A stretch of 64,000 bases of DNA from Rhodovibrio salinarum DSM 9154. Lineage in GTDB: Bacteria > Pseudomonadota > Alphaproteobacteria > Kiloniellales > Rhodovibrionaceae. Under the pieces are notes generated by a model. That model was given only the letters and a program-made list of their open reading frames with translations, ran no database searches and was not told where the DNA came from. Position numbers and translations under genes: made by a program. Positions 26,400-36,187 of the stretch are shown one piece after another. The first letter of the stretch is position 1. Each line of letters begins with the position of its first letter. The stretch is taken from NCBI RefSeq assembly GCF_000515255.1, contig NZ_KI911559.1:4095347-4159346 (forward strand), in the 5' to 3' direction.

Positions 26400-27458
26400 C
26401 TAGCCGAGTTCGCGCGCGATCGGCGGACCCAGGGTATTGGCGAGCGCACACGGCAGGCGTTGCCAGGTGCGGATCCGGCGCGCGTACTTCGGGTTCAGCG
26501 GGTTCACCTCCGCGACTTCCGTGCCACGCACCAGATGCGTGTCGTAGGTCAGCGGCTCCGGCGTGAAGCCCCAGTTTTTCTTGAAGGCATACGCGCCGGT
26601 GCCGGTCTTGCTGCGGCCGAAGTCGAAGGAGGTACAGCCCTGGTCGGCGGCCCGGCGCATGACTTCCCAGTACATGAAGTCGTTTGCCGCCAGCCCGCGT
26701 GCGTCGGCCGTGCCGCCGCCGTAGTACGGCAACACCTCGCCCTTGTAGTAGAACGACATCACCGCACTGACCGGCCGGCCTTCATGGGTGATCAGCAGCG
26801 TCTCGCAGGCCGGTCCGAACGCCTCCTGCAAAAGCCGGGGATAGCGGCGCGTGAACACCGGGGTGCCCAGATTCCGCACGCTTTCGGCGTAAACTTGGAA
26901 GAAGGCCTCGGTGTCGGCGGCAACTTCGGACGCAAGGCCGAAGCCGATCGCCTTGCGCACCATCGCCCGCTGCTTGCGCGGGATCGCCTTCATGTTGGCG
27001 TCGTGGTCGGCCGTGATCGGCTTGCGGAAGGTGACGTAGAGGTCGTCACGGCGGTGCCAGCCGGCCGCCGGCGGCGTCTCCGCCGCCCCCGCCCCCAATC
27101 GGTATTCCAGGTGGTGCACGCCCAGACGGTCGGCCAACGACAGCGCGGCCGCGTCGAGCTGCCGGCGCACCTCCCCATCAGTGGCAAGCGGTCCGCCGGT
27201 GACGCAGAAGGCGTTGGCCACCAGCGCGCTCGGGAACAGGCGGTTCTTGAGATGCGTCAGCGGCAGAACGCCGACCAACTCACCGCCGCGCCAGGCGGCC
27301 AGCCGATGCCCGCGCTGGCGGAAAGCGCGCTCGATCACCGGCTTCCAGGCGGACAGATGGAAGAAGGTGCCCTGCGGATGCGCCCTGACGAAGGCGTCCC
27401 AGGTCGCCTCCTCTCCGGGCGCCAGCTCCGCGACCGTAACCGACCGACGCTCGCTCAC
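26400..27458 (-). CDS. FemAB-related protein, XrtA/PEP-CTERM-associated
   Basis: The 352-residue GNAT/FemAB-fold protein has a GTG start at 27458 that overlaps the deacetylase stop (GTGA) and has GGAGG upstream. Motifs include GTFFHLSAWKPVIERAF, FGRSKTGTGAYAFKKNWGF near residue 300 and YYGGGTADARGLAANDFMYW, as in the exosortase A FemAB family (TIGR03019). FemAB enzymes transfer aminoacyl groups; here an acyl or aminoacyl modification of the polysaccharide is inferred. The longer open frame to 27776 is antisense-frame noise. Confidence 0.9.
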   Translation of the reverse strand: MSERRSVTVAELAPGEEATWDAFVRAHPQGTFFHLSAWKPVIERAFRQRGHRLAAWRGGELVGVLPLTHLKNRLFPSALVANAFCVTGGPLATDGEVRRQLDAAALSLADRLGVHHLEYRLGAGAAETPPAAGWHRRDDLYVTFRKPITADHDANMKAIPRKQRAMVRKAIGFGLASEVAADTEAFFQVYAESVRNLGTPVFTRRYPRLLQEAFGPACETLLITHEGRPVSAVMSFYYKGEVLPYYGGGTADARGLAANDFMYWEVMRRAADQGCTSFDFGRSKTGTGAYAFKKNWGFTPEPLTYDTHLVRGTEVAEVNPLNPKYARRIRTWQRLPCALANTLGPPIARELG

Positions 27459-28393
27459 GACGCTGCCTCCAGCGCCGGCGCCAATGCTGCGCGCGCGGTT
27501 GTCGCCGAAGCCCGATCGACCGGGAACACCCGGTCCATCCGGTCCCAGGCGAAGCTCCGGCACAGCACTTCCAGGCGAGGCTGCATGCGCTTGAGGTTGA
27601 GGTAGTGACGGAAGCGCGCGCGGGCGCTCAGTCCGGTCACGCGCGGCTGGTCGGGATCGACCTCCCAGGGATGGAAGTAGAAGACGCAGGCCTCCCGGTC
27701 CCGGTCCGTGACCCGGCGCATCGCGCGGGTCGACAGGCCGACCGGCAGCAGCCGGAAGTAGCCGCCGCCGGCGCACGGCACACGTCGGCCGGCGACCTCC
27801 GCCGTGGTCAGCGGAATCTCCAGGAAACCGTCGTCGTCGAACGGACGGTAGGCGAAGCGCGGCGCTTCCGGCATGCCGTAGTGGTCGGTGCTGAGCGGAA
27901 ACACGCTGGAGGAATAGCGGTAACCTTCCGCCCGCAACACCTCATGCGCCCAGGGCGTGCGCGCATCGATCGAAAAGCTGGGCGCGCGGTAGCCGGTTAC
28001 GGCGACGCCGGCGACATCCTCCAGCAGCCGTTTGCTGTCCCCCACGTCGGCGCGGAATTCGGCCGGGCTCAAGGTGTGGACGCGCTGGTGCAAGCTGCCA
28101 TGGCTGGCCAACTCATGGCCCGCAGCCACGATATCGCGCACCAGGTTCGGATGCCGCGCAGCAACCCAACCCAGGGTGAAGAAGGTCGCGCGCACGCCGT
28201 GGCGGTCGAACAGCTCCAGCACCCGGCGCGTGTTCGCGGCGACGCGCGAGGGATGGCGGTCCCAGTCGGTGCGCTTGACCACCGGCGCCATGGCGGACAC
28301 CTGGAAATGCTCCTCGACGTCGACGCTCATCGCATGGGCACGGGGGCCGGCAAGGGCAGTGGCATCAACGGCCCAGCTGGCGCGGCGGGACAT
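27455..28393 (-). CDS. XrtA-associated polysaccharide deacetylase (NodB-like, with DUF3473)
   Basis: The 312-residue protein shows the carbohydrate esterase 4 fold: metal-ligand Asp25 in SVDVEEHF and the His98-x3-His102 pair in ELASHGSLHQRVH. These are followed by GYRAPSFS and a C-terminal DUF3473-like FYFHPWEVDPDQP. It matches the exosortase A deacetylase (TIGR03006) and should remove acetyl groups from N-acetyl sugars. No signal peptide is seen, so a cytoplasmic precursor is the likely target. The start overlaps the ATPase stop by one base (TGATG). Confidence 0.92.
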   Translation of the reverse strand: MSRRASWAVDATALAGPRAHAMSVDVEEHFQVSAMAPVVKRTDWDRHPSRVAANTRRVLELFDRHGVRATFFTLGWVAARHPNLVRDIVAAGHELASHGSLHQRVHTLSPAEFRADVGDSKRLLEDVAGVAVTGYRAPSFSIDARTPWAHEVLRAEGYRYSSSVFPLSTDHYGMPEAPRFAYRPFDDDGFLEIPLTTAEVAGRRVPCAGGGYFRLLPVGLSTRAMRRVTDRDREACVFYFHPWEVDPDQPRVTGLSARARFRHYLNLKRMQPRLEVLCRSFAWDRMDRVFPVDRASATTARAALAPALEAAS

Positions 28394-29724
28394 CAGTGCC
28401 GCTCCCGTTCACGGCCATCAAGACCGCCATCGTGCGACAGCACGTCGACGATCCGGGCAATCTTGGCCTTGCACGCCGCCAACTCGGTGCGCAGTTGCGC
28501 CACGGTCGCGCTCAGCGTCGCCGGATCGCTTGGTGGCGACGCGGCGATTTCGCTCGACAGACCTGCACGGTCGTCAATCGCCGATCCGCCATGCCCGTGG
28601 CCGTTCTGCGCAGCCGGCGCGCCATCGAAAGCAAGATCGGGGTGCGCGTGACCGTTCACGGCGACCACGACGGGTCGCTGCGGCTGTGCGCGAGGGGCCT
28701 CGGCCGGAGCGGTGTCGGCGTCGAGCCCAGTTTCCTCAGGCCCGACTTCTTCAGGCCCGACGCCTTCGGGCGCCGCGTCCTCGACCGCATCGACCAGTTC
28801 CAGTGGCTCCAATGCGGCCTCGGACAGCTCCACCGCCGCCGCGCGCACCCGCTGCGCGGCCGAGGTCGCCTGGGACTCTGCCTGCGCACCGGGCGCGTCG
28901 GCCTGCAGGCATTCCGCGCGCATTTCCTGGATCACCTCGGCCAGTGCCGGACCATCCAGCTCGTGACGGTCTTCCAGGAAGCCATAGAGCAGCGCGCGGT
29001 CGCACAGACGGTTGATCTTGCGCGGCACACCGCCGGTTTCAGCCGCGATCTCCGCCAGCGCCTCCGGCGTGAACAGCGGCAGGCCGGCGTAGCCCGCGTG
29101 CTTCAGGCGATAGCCGATGTAGGCGGGCACGTCCTCCGGCGCGAGCGGCGCCAAATGATAGGACGCGATCACGCGCTGACGGATCTGCTCGGTATCCGGC
29201 TGGGCCAAGCGCTCGCGGAATTCCGGCTGACCGACCAGCAGGGTCTGCAGCAGTGGATGCTCGGCGTCCTGGAAGTTGGAGAGCATACGCAGCTCTTCCA
29301 GCGATTCCTGGGAGAGATTCTGCACCTCGTCGACGATCAGTAGCGTGCGCCTGCCCTCTGCCCGGGTGGCCAGCAGGAAGCGCTCCAGGTCGCGCAGCAG
29401 TCCCGCCTTGGTCGGCGCATTTTCCGGCAGCCCCAGACGGTAGGCGATCAGCCCCAGCAGGTTCTCGGCGCCCAGCTGGGTGGTATTGATCCGGGCCACC
29501 ACCGCATCCGCGAAGCGGCCGCCGGCCAGCAGATGCTCCAACAGGGTCGTCTTGCCCGCACCGACCGCGCCGGTGACAACGACGAACCCCTCACTCTTCG
29601 ACAGGCCGTAGATGATCGTCGCGCGCGCGCGGCTGTGGCCGTGGCTTTCGAAGAAGAAGCGCACGTCCGGGGTGATCTGGAAGGGCAGATGCGTCAGGCC
29701 ATAATGTTCGAGGTACATCCGCAA
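28393..29724 (-). CDS. XrtA-associated AAA ATPase (ExeA/GspA-like)
   Basis: The 443-residue protein begins MRMYLEHYGLTHLPFQITPD, typical of the exosortase A ATPase family (TIGR03015). It has Walker A GAVGAGKTT (52-60) and Walker B LLIVDEVQNLS near residue 133. The C-terminal third is Glu/Pro/Ala-rich and probably disordered, ending in a short coiled coil. It may assemble or energise the export machinery in the cytoplasm; the precise role is not established. It is 40 bases after the tyrosine kinase gene. Confidence 0.9.
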   Translation of the reverse strand: MRMYLEHYGLTHLPFQITPDVRFFFESHGHSRARATIIYGLSKSEGFVVVTGAVGAGKTTLLEHLLAGGRFADAVVARINTTQLGAENLLGLIAYRLGLPENAPTKAGLLRDLERFLLATRAEGRRTLLIVDEVQNLSQESLEELRMLSNFQDAEHPLLQTLLVGQPEFRERLAQPDTEQIRQRVIASYHLAPLAPEDVPAYIGYRLKHAGYAGLPLFTPEALAEIAAETGGVPRKINRLCDRALLYGFLEDRHELDGPALAEVIQEMRAECLQADAPGAQAESQATSAAQRVRAAAVELSEAALEPLELVDAVEDAAPEGVGPEEVGPEETGLDADTAPAEAPRAQPQRPVVVAVNGHAHPDLAFDGAPAAQNGHGHGGSAIDDRAGLSSEIAASPPSDPATLSATVAQLRTELAACKAKIARIVDVLSHDGGLDGRERERH

Positions 29725-29764
29725 TCGGTCCAGCGGTTGGGAACGGGACGGCGGGCCGTGAGGC

Positions 29765-30709
29765 TCAGGGCGCGGCGTACTTGTAGTAGGGCGTGCGCAC
29801 CCGCCCGCGGCCGCGGTTCTTGTTGAGCACGATCTGCGGTTCCAGATCGGCCGGCATCTGCTCGAGCGCGTCGTCGATCGTGGCCCGGTCGGTGCGGTCC
29901 GCCTCGACGACGAACACGACCTGACCGGCGTACTCGCTCAAAATCGCCGTACCGGAATCGGCCAGCACCGGGGCGGAATCGATGATCACCAAGCGGTCGG
30001 GATAGCGGGTCGATAGTTCGTCGACGATCTGCCCCATGCGCTGACTGCCCACCAACTCGCTCGCAAGCTCGCGGTTCTGGCCGGAGGGGATCAGCGACAG
30101 CCGCTCGAGGTCCGTGCGCAACAACACCTCGGAAAGATCGCGCGACGGATCGGCAACGATGTCCAGAAGGCCCGCCTGTTCGTGCACGCCCATGCGGGTC
30201 AACAGGTCCGGTCGCCCGAAATCGCCATCGATCAGTACGACCCGCAGGTCGTATTCGCACGCCAAGCTCATCGCCAGGTTCAGGGAAATGAAGCTCTTGC
30301 CCTCGCCCGGCTGCGAACTGGTGACCAGGATGACGTTGCTACGCGCCCGGGTGCCCTTGCGAAACCGATGCAGCAGGCTGCGCTTGACCATCCGCATCTG
30401 TTCGGCAAGCGCACTGGTCATGGTTGCCGGCGTCAGGTAGCCCTTGGCCTGTAGCCATGCGAAGTCCAGCGTGACGGTTTGCGACTTGCGTGGCGACATT
30501 TGCTGGTTCGACGCGGCGTCCCGCTGGCCGTCCACAGCCGGGTCGGTCGGTCGCTGCGCCGCGGCCTCCGCGCGCTCCGCCAAGGTCGGCTTGGGCGCGG
30601 CATGACCATTCGTCCGGGCCGCATCGAGGCGTTCGGCCGCCCGCTCGATCAACCACAGACGGTCAGCGGTTTTGTGCGCAACACGGTCGGTCGGCGTTTG
30701 CTCGGTCAT
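29765..30709 (-). CDS. XrtA-associated tyrosine autokinase (BY-kinase)
   Basis: This cytoplasmic BY-kinase has IERAAERLDAAR near the N-terminus, Walker A SSQPGEGKS (131-139), Walker A' VVLIDGDFGRPDL and Walker B RLVIIDSAPVLAD. It ends with a short tyrosine tail (TPYYKYAAP). It matches the exosortase A tyrosine kinase (TIGR03018) and should control chain length together with the Wzz-like protein upstream. ATG 30709 gives 314 residues; GTG 30769, overlapping the chain-length stop by eight bases, and ATG 30802 are alternatives, so the start is uncertain. Confidence 0.88.
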   Translation of the reverse strand: MTEQTPTDRVAHKTADRLWLIERAAERLDAARTNGHAAPKPTLAERAEAAAQRPTDPAVDGQRDAASNQQMSPRKSQTVTLDFAWLQAKGYLTPATMTSALAEQMRMVKRSLLHRFRKGTRARSNVILVTSSQPGEGKSFISLNLAMSLACEYDLRVVLIDGDFGRPDLLTRMGVHEQAGLLDIVADPSRDLSEVLLRTDLERLSLIPSGQNRELASELVGSQRMGQIVDELSTRYPDRLVIIDSAPVLADSGTAILSEYAGQVVFVVEADRTDRATIDDALEQMPADLEPQIVLNKNRGRGRVRTPYYKYAAP

Positions 30710-30761
30710 TTTGCCATCTCGCTTGTCAGGCGCGCCGTGCGTACCGCGCGGCCGGGTCAAA

Positions 30762-32414
30762 TCACTCACTGGAGGCCCCGATCGTTCCGGACTGAACACC
30801 ATCGACCGTGCTGGCGAGCACGTTCTTGAGCGCCGCGGGTGTCATCTGGCTCTGCGTCAGGTTGCCGAGCCCGACCTTGGCCTCGACCAGCTGCAGCGCC
30901 CCGAACAGGCCGAGGAAACCGACCAGCGCCACGCAGAGTCCCAGGTTGCTGATCAGCCGGCGGACGGCGTAGCGGCGGTCGCGCAACTTGGTGACGACGC
31001 CAATCACCGGCAGGTCGAAGTCGCGCCGCAGATGGCTAGAGGTGGCGTAAGTCGTCCTGAAGAATCCGAGGAGGATGGTGAGCCCCACGCCTACGCCGAC
31101 TGAAACCACCAGCACAGCCGTCATGAACAGGCTGCGCGGCGGGCCGGCCGCGATCGTCGGGATCTGCGGCGGCTCGATGATGCGGAACTGAACGCGGTCG
31201 CCCTGCTGCTCGCGGTCGGAGGAGATTTGCGCGGACTCGCGCCGGGTCAGCAGTTCCTCGTACTTGTGCTTCATCACGTCGTAGTCGCGCTTGAGCTTCT
31301 GAAGCTGGGCCTCGACCTCGGGCACCTGCTCCAGGCGCGAGGTAATCTGCTCGACCTTGGCGGCGGCATCCGTGACCTGGCGACGCAACGTCTCGACCGT
31401 GGCGCGCGTGTCCACCAGCCGGACCCGGAGTTCGCTATAGGTCGGGTTCGGGGTCTGGATCCCACCCGGGGTCAGGGGCGCCTCTCCCCCCGGGCCCGCG
31501 ACTTGACGCGCCTGCGCATCCAACTCCTGCTGCAGCCCCTCCATCTGCCGCTGAGCGGCCTGTACGTCGGGGTGCTGATCGGTATAGCGGGAGCGCAACT
31601 CCTCCAGACGACCACGCAGGGCCATGATCCGGGCTTCTACGCCGGTTGGCGGGCCAGACCCGAATCCCCCCACCTGTTGGGTCAGGGTCTGCGGCGTGCC
31701 GGCCAGTTCCTCGGTCAGCAACTTCTCGCGGGCGATCGCGTCGTTGAGCTGGGACCGGCGCAGCGCGAGCTCCGACTGCGCGCTGCTCAACTGGTCTTGA
31801 AGCCCGCTCTGCCCCGGCAACAGCGTCATGTTCTGCTGCTTGAAAACGGCAAGCGTGTGTTCTGCGGTATCGAGCTTGTTTTCGTACTCGGCGATCTGCC
31901 GGTCCAGAAACGCCTGCGCCGAGTCCATATCCTCGCGATTCCGGCCCAGGTTATTCTGCACGAACATCGTCATCAGCGACTGCACGACTTCGTATGAGCG
32001 CTTTTGCTGCGTGTCCGTGTAGGCCAGCGTGAAGATATTGGTCTTGGTGGAATCGACCCGGATACGCTTGCCAAGGGAATTGATCACCGCCTCGAGTTCA
32101 GCGGGCGTCTCGGCGGTGAGATCCATATCGGTTTGACGCACCACCTCTGCGAGGTTGGGGCGGGCAAGTAACGTTTCGCGCATCACCGCAAGCTGATGGT
32201 CGACATCGTTCTCGACCGCCACACCGCGCAGCAGCGGGTTCAGCACACTCGCCGTATCGACGAAGATCTTGGTCCGTGCCTCATAGGTGTTGGGCAGCGT
32301 GGCCACCGCGGCCCAACCGACGAGCGACAGACCGACCGCCGCACCGAACGCGATCCAGCGCCGCTGCCAGACAGCATCGAGGTACTGGTAGATCTGATCC
32401 AAGATATCCTGCAT
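30762..32414 (-). CDS. XrtA-associated polysaccharide chain-length determinant (Wzz/GumC-like)
   Basis: The 550-residue inner-membrane protein starts MQDILDQIYQYLDAVWQRRW with GGGAGG six bases upstream of ATG 32414; a longer frame from 32468 is less likely. One transmembrane helix lies near residues 22-42 and a Wzz domain follows (NTYEARTKIFVD). Long periplasmic coiled coils span about 180-400, and two more hydrophobic segments lie near 430 and 505. It matches the TIGR03007 family. It works with the tyrosine kinase and the OPX lipoprotein to set polymer length and couple synthesis to export. Confidence 0.92.
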   Translation of the reverse strand: MQDILDQIYQYLDAVWQRRWIAFGAAVGLSLVGWAAVATLPNTYEARTKIFVDTASVLNPLLRGVAVENDVDHQLAVMRETLLARPNLAEVVRQTDMDLTAETPAELEAVINSLGKRIRVDSTKTNIFTLAYTDTQQKRSYEVVQSLMTMFVQNNLGRNREDMDSAQAFLDRQIAEYENKLDTAEHTLAVFKQQNMTLLPGQSGLQDQLSSAQSELALRRSQLNDAIAREKLLTEELAGTPQTLTQQVGGFGSGPPTGVEARIMALRGRLEELRSRYTDQHPDVQAAQRQMEGLQQELDAQARQVAGPGGEAPLTPGGIQTPNPTYSELRVRLVDTRATVETLRRQVTDAAAKVEQITSRLEQVPEVEAQLQKLKRDYDVMKHKYEELLTRRESAQISSDREQQGDRVQFRIIEPPQIPTIAAGPPRSLFMTAVLVVSVGVGVGLTILLGFFRTTYATSSHLRRDFDLPVIGVVTKLRDRRYAVRRLISNLGLCVALVGFLGLFGALQLVEAKVGLGNLTQSQMTPAALKNVLASTVDGVQSGTIGASSE

Positions 32415-32532
32415 TACGACCCTCCCACGGAGCCGCCTGGCGAGACGCCGGCGATCCGGGACGTGCATGAAACCGCGCCGCTGCGCGGACCGGAGCGTTG
32501 GTTGCGATCGCGTCTGCCGCGATCCGCGCGTG

Positions 32533-33198
32533 TTAGAGGTACGTCTCCGGAATGATCAGGATGTCGCCCGGGTAGACGGCGGCATTGGCGTCGATCTCCC
32601 CATCGCGCACCAGACTGTCCAGACGGACGCGGTAGGGGGTCTGCTGCCCGTCCGCCGTGCGCACCAGGGTCGCGCGATCGCCCGCCGCGAATTCGGTCAA
32701 GCCGCCGACGTTGATCACCACGTCCAGCAGGGTCATCCCGGCGCGGTATGGCATCGCCTGCGGATTGGCCGCCGCGCCGACGACGCGCACCTGCTGCTGG
32801 TAGGTGCCGACGAAGCCGGTCATGATCACCGTGACCAGCGGGTCCTGGATATAGGCCGCCAGTTCGGTCTCGATGTCCTTGCCAAGCTCGGTCGGCGTCT
32901 TGCCGGCCGCCTCCAGATCCTCGATCAGCGGCACTGTGATCCGCCCGTCGGGACGAACCGCGACCTGAGTCGTCAAGTCGGCATTGCGCCAGACGAAAAT
33001 CTGCAGCGAGTCCCCCGGTCCAACCCGATAGAGTGGCGCCTCCACGCGCGCCGCCGCTTCTTCCTCGCTCAACGTCCCGACACTGCTGCAGGCGCCGAGC
33101 GCAACCGCGCCGACTCCCAGAACAACGCCCGCGAGCGCCCCTTTTCCAAAACGTCGCACGTTATTCACTCCGTAAATTGGAATTTTTCTGAAGGCCAT
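32533..33198 (-). CDS. XrtA-associated OPX polysaccharide export lipoprotein
   Basis: The 221-residue protein has a lipoprotein signal peptide with lipobox VALGAC and Cys37. A poly_export domain follows (about 55-130: YRVGPGDSLQIFVW, VRPDGRITVPLIED), then an SLBB domain ending in GDILIIPETYL. It is at least 100 residues shorter than Wza and lacks its C-terminal membrane helix, as in other XrtA-type OPX proteins (TIGR03027). It would therefore need a separate outer-membrane barrel. It precedes the chain-length gene by 118 bases. Confidence 0.92.
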   Translation of the reverse strand: MAFRKIPIYGVNNVRRFGKGALAGVVLGVGAVALGACSSVGTLSEEEAAARVEAPLYRVGPGDSLQIFVWRNADLTTQVAVRPDGRITVPLIEDLEAAGKTPTELGKDIETELAAYIQDPLVTVIMTGFVGTYQQQVRVVGAAANPQAMPYRAGMTLLDVVINVGGLTEFAAGDRATLVRTADGQQTPYRVRLDSLVRDGEIDANAAVYPGDILIIPETYL

Positions 33199-33370
33199 CG
33201 TCTCACCACCCTCTATTCACAACAAGCAAGGCCAGCGTTTCATTTGGAGAAACCGTGAATGCTTTTGGGTGATCCGAAATTCGATTTGCGAAACAAGAGA
33301 TACCCCGTTCGGGTGAGGCGCGACCATCGAGCCGCGTCTCCCCCCGACGACGCGCGTACCGCACACGCTC

Positions 33371-36076
33371 TCATTGCGGATCGGCACTACGCGCGCTCAG
33401 GGCGTCCAGGCGCGGGTGCAGCCGCTCCGGCACGCGGGCGCGGTCCATCCCGGCCAGAATCTCGCGGGCGGTCCCCCCGTTCTTGGCGGATAACAGGGCC
33501 TCCGCGTAATTCAGCTGGATTTCCGCATTCTCCGGGGCGGCCGCCGCGGCTTCCGCGAGTCGCTTGACCGCTGTAGAGAGATCGCCACGTGCCAGCGCGA
33601 TCATGCCCGCCGTGTCGAGGACGTTGGCATTGTCCGGCGCCCGATCCAGCGCGGCTGTAACATGCTCCTGCGCGCCCTCAAGCTGGCCCTGCTCCTTCAG
33701 CAGCCAGGCCAGGTTGTTCCGGTAGGCGACAGTCTCCGGCGCCCGCGCGACCAAGCCCTGGTAGACCTCCACCGCAGCCGGCGCATCGCCGTTTGCAATG
33801 TAGAGTTCGCCCAGCGTGGCCTCGGTGCTCAGACCGGTCGAATGCGCCGCGCGCCAAGTCTCGATCGCGTCGATCGCGTCGTCGAACCGGCCGACGCGGG
33901 TCATCAGGGCCACCAGGTCCGTCAGCCGGGCTTCACTCGGATCGCGCTCGAAGGCTTGGCGGAACGCCTGCTCGGCGGCATCGACATCCTGTTCGACGCT
34001 GAGCGCATAGTTCCCGATCAGCACCAGCACGCGGGGGTCTTCGGCATGCGCGGTCTTGAGCTCGTCGATCAGCGCGCCAACCGCCGCCGTTTCCCCACTT
34101 TCCAGCAACGCCCTGCCGAGCCGCAGGCTTGGCGCCAGAGCCTCGTCGGACAGCAGGCGCGCCGTCTTGAGCGGCGCCACCGCCTCGGCCGGACGGCCCA
34201 TGCCGAGCAGCAATTCGCCGATCTGTTGGTAGGCGACCGGATCTTCCGGCTGGATCTCGGTCAGGTGGCGCAACAGAGCGATCGTCTCCTCACGCCGGCC
34301 GAGGTTGAGGTTGGCCTGCGCTTGCAGACGCACCAGCTCGGGATCGTCCGCGGCCGCGGCCGGCGCCGTTTCCATGATATCCAGCACCGCCTGCGGGTCG
34401 CCCTGCTGCAGGTGGTACCGCGCGATCACCGCCCGGATCCGCAAGTTGTCAGGGTCCAGCGCCAAGGCGCCGCGGAACTCCTCGAACGCCCCCTGCGCAT
34501 CATTCAACATGGCGTAGGCCCGCGCCGCCTCACGATGGAGGCGGAGGTCCTCCGCTCCAGCCGCCCGGGCCCGCTGGATGGTCTCCAGCGCGGCCTCGGG
34601 CGCATCCATCGCCCGCTGCATCTGGGATAGATTGGTGGTCCGGGCGACCGAAGCTGGGGTTTCTTTCTGCAGCGCCGTCATCGCAGCCACAGCCTCGGCA
34701 CGCGCGCCAGCACCCCACATCACCAGCGCTTCGAGTTCGCGCGGCGTCGCATCGTCAGGCATCTGCGCCTTCAGCTCTTCGACCGCCGTCCGTGCGGCGT
34801 CGAACTCCTGGCGCTTGACCATCGCCAGGATTTCGGCGACCCGCGCCCGCAGGTCCTCCGCATCGGGGGCTTCCGGTTCCTGCAGACCGCCCGCCTCGAA
34901 ATCGTCGTCCGCGATCGTCGCGACCTGCCGTTCGGTGGGATCGGGTTGCGCGTCGACGAACTGTTCGCTTTGCGCTTCGGGGTCGGTGGCCACATTGTCG
35001 CGCGCAGCCACCATCCGCTTGGCCGCTGCCTCGGCGCGGGCCAGCATTCCAGCCGCGCGCGCATCGTCCGGGGCAGTACGCACGAACCGCTCCAAGTAAT
35101 CGCGCGCAAGCACGTAGTTGCCGAGTTCCAGGTTGGCGGCACCGGCCACGAAGACCGCACGCGGCACATTCGGATAGCGGCCGAGCAGGGTTTCCGCCGT
35201 CATGCGGGCCTTTTCGTACTGCTCGCGCTCCAGGGCCGCGATGGCGATATAGAGCTGCGCGTCGGGATTCTGCGCGGCGGTTTTCTCCAGCCTGTCCAGC
35301 ACTTTCCACGCGTACTCCCGGTCACCGGCGTCGAGCGCCAAACTGACCGTCAGCAAGTCCGCCTTGACCGGCCACCACAGTTGCGTGCGCATCCGCTCCA
35401 GCGTGGCACGAGCAGCTGGCTTGTCGTTCGACCGCACCTGCCCGAGGGCAAGCAACCAAAGGGCTTGCAGGTCATCCGGCCGCAAATCGAGAACCGTGTG
35501 TGCCTGGGCCATCATGTTCTGAGTGTTGCCCCGCTGCGCGGCCACAACGGCCAGGGCGAGGCGCGCGTCCGGATGATCCTCGATCCGCAGGACCTTGAGC
35601 GCGAGATCGACCGCCGCGTCCAACTGGCCATCGCCGACGAGAGCCCGCGCCCGCATGGCATAGGGCCCCGGCGCCGCGTCCTCCGGCAGGGGCGCGTCCG
35701 CAGCCGGTGCCTTCACCAGATCGAGCACGGCGGCGTTGTCTTGCAGCAGCAGATGCGCACGGGCGCGGCCCATGATCACCTCGGGGGTGTCCAAACCAAG
35801 CGCGCTCGCGCGTTCCAACTCCTTCAACGCGGACACCGGGTCGCCCAGTTTCAGATACAGATTTCCGAGCTGATGCCGGACCTCCGCTGTGTCGGGGCGC
35901 ACCTGCAGGGCGTTCTTCAACTCGATCACAGCGGACTGATACTTGCCGGCCGCGATATGCTCGGCCGCCGCCGCGCGCAGCGCTTCCACCTTCTGTTCGG
36001 GAGACTGGCTGTCGCAGGCCGTCAATGCGGCCGCCAACGACAAACACAAGGTGAGCTTTGAAAGTTTAGACGCCAT
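33371..36076 (-). CDS. prsT: PEP-CTERM system TPR-repeat lipoprotein PrsT
   Basis: The 901-residue protein has a lipobox (AAALTAC, Cys21) and is otherwise a chain of TPR-like helices, for example AIAALEREQYEKARMTAETL and LGNLYLKLGDPVSALKELER. It matches the large TPR protein of XrtA loci (TIGR02917) and likely acts as a periplasmic scaffold for export. ATG 36076 begins the signal peptide; an open frame to 36157 adds a non-family leader. A plausible sigma54 promoter lies 88 bases upstream. It is separated from the OPX gene by 172 bases. Confidence 0.92.
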   Translation of the reverse strand: MASKLSKLTLCLSLAAALTACDSQSPEQKVEALRAAAAEHIAAGKYQSAVIELKNALQVRPDTAEVRHQLGNLYLKLGDPVSALKELERASALGLDTPEVIMGRARAHLLLQDNAAVLDLVKAPAADAPLPEDAAPGPYAMRARALVGDGQLDAAVDLALKVLRIEDHPDARLALAVVAAQRGNTQNMMAQAHTVLDLRPDDLQALWLLALGQVRSNDKPAARATLERMRTQLWWPVKADLLTVSLALDAGDREYAWKVLDRLEKTAAQNPDAQLYIAIAALEREQYEKARMTAETLLGRYPNVPRAVFVAGAANLELGNYVLARDYLERFVRTAPDDARAAGMLARAEAAAKRMVAARDNVATDPEAQSEQFVDAQPDPTERQVATIADDDFEAGGLQEPEAPDAEDLRARVAEILAMVKRQEFDAARTAVEELKAQMPDDATPRELEALVMWGAGARAEAVAAMTALQKETPASVARTTNLSQMQRAMDAPEAALETIQRARAAGAEDLRLHREAARAYAMLNDAQGAFEEFRGALALDPDNLRIRAVIARYHLQQGDPQAVLDIMETAPAAAADDPELVRLQAQANLNLGRREETIALLRHLTEIQPEDPVAYQQIGELLLGMGRPAEAVAPLKTARLLSDEALAPSLRLGRALLESGETAAVGALIDELKTAHAEDPRVLVLIGNYALSVEQDVDAAEQAFRQAFERDPSEARLTDLVALMTRVGRFDDAIDAIETWRAAHSTGLSTEATLGELYIANGDAPAAVEVYQGLVARAPETVAYRNNLAWLLKEQGQLEGAQEHVTAALDRAPDNANVLDTAGMIALARGDLSTAVKRLAEAAAAAPENAEIQLNYAEALLSAKNGGTAREILAGMDRARVPERLHPRLDALSARSADPQ

Positions 36077-36163
36077 GGTCCTGCCCGCTATTGTTGTAGA
36101 GCGCCAAGTTGGCAACATCTTCAGACCAGTTTCCGCGTCGTACGCAGTCGACCGCAAGGCGCT

Positions 36164-36179
36164 CGCAACACGGCTGCCC
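36164..36179 (-). promoter_or_regulatory. Candidate sigma54 (-24/-12) promoter upstream of prsT
   Basis: On the minus strand the sequence GGGCAGCCGTGTTGCG has GG and GC separated by exactly ten bases. It agrees with the sigma54 consensus TGGCAC-N5-TTGCW at GGCA and TTGC. It lies 88 bases upstream of the prsT ATG. The local response regulator PrsR is a sigma54 activator, so the site is functionally plausible, but no binding site for PrsR was identified. Confidence 0.45.
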
Positions 36180-36187
36180 CAGAGCGT

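Noticed and set aside
24783-27605. A 940-codon open frame on the plus strand
   Set aside because: Antisense to XrtA, FemAB and deacetylase genes, with Arg/Gln/His-rich composition and no ribosome-binding site.
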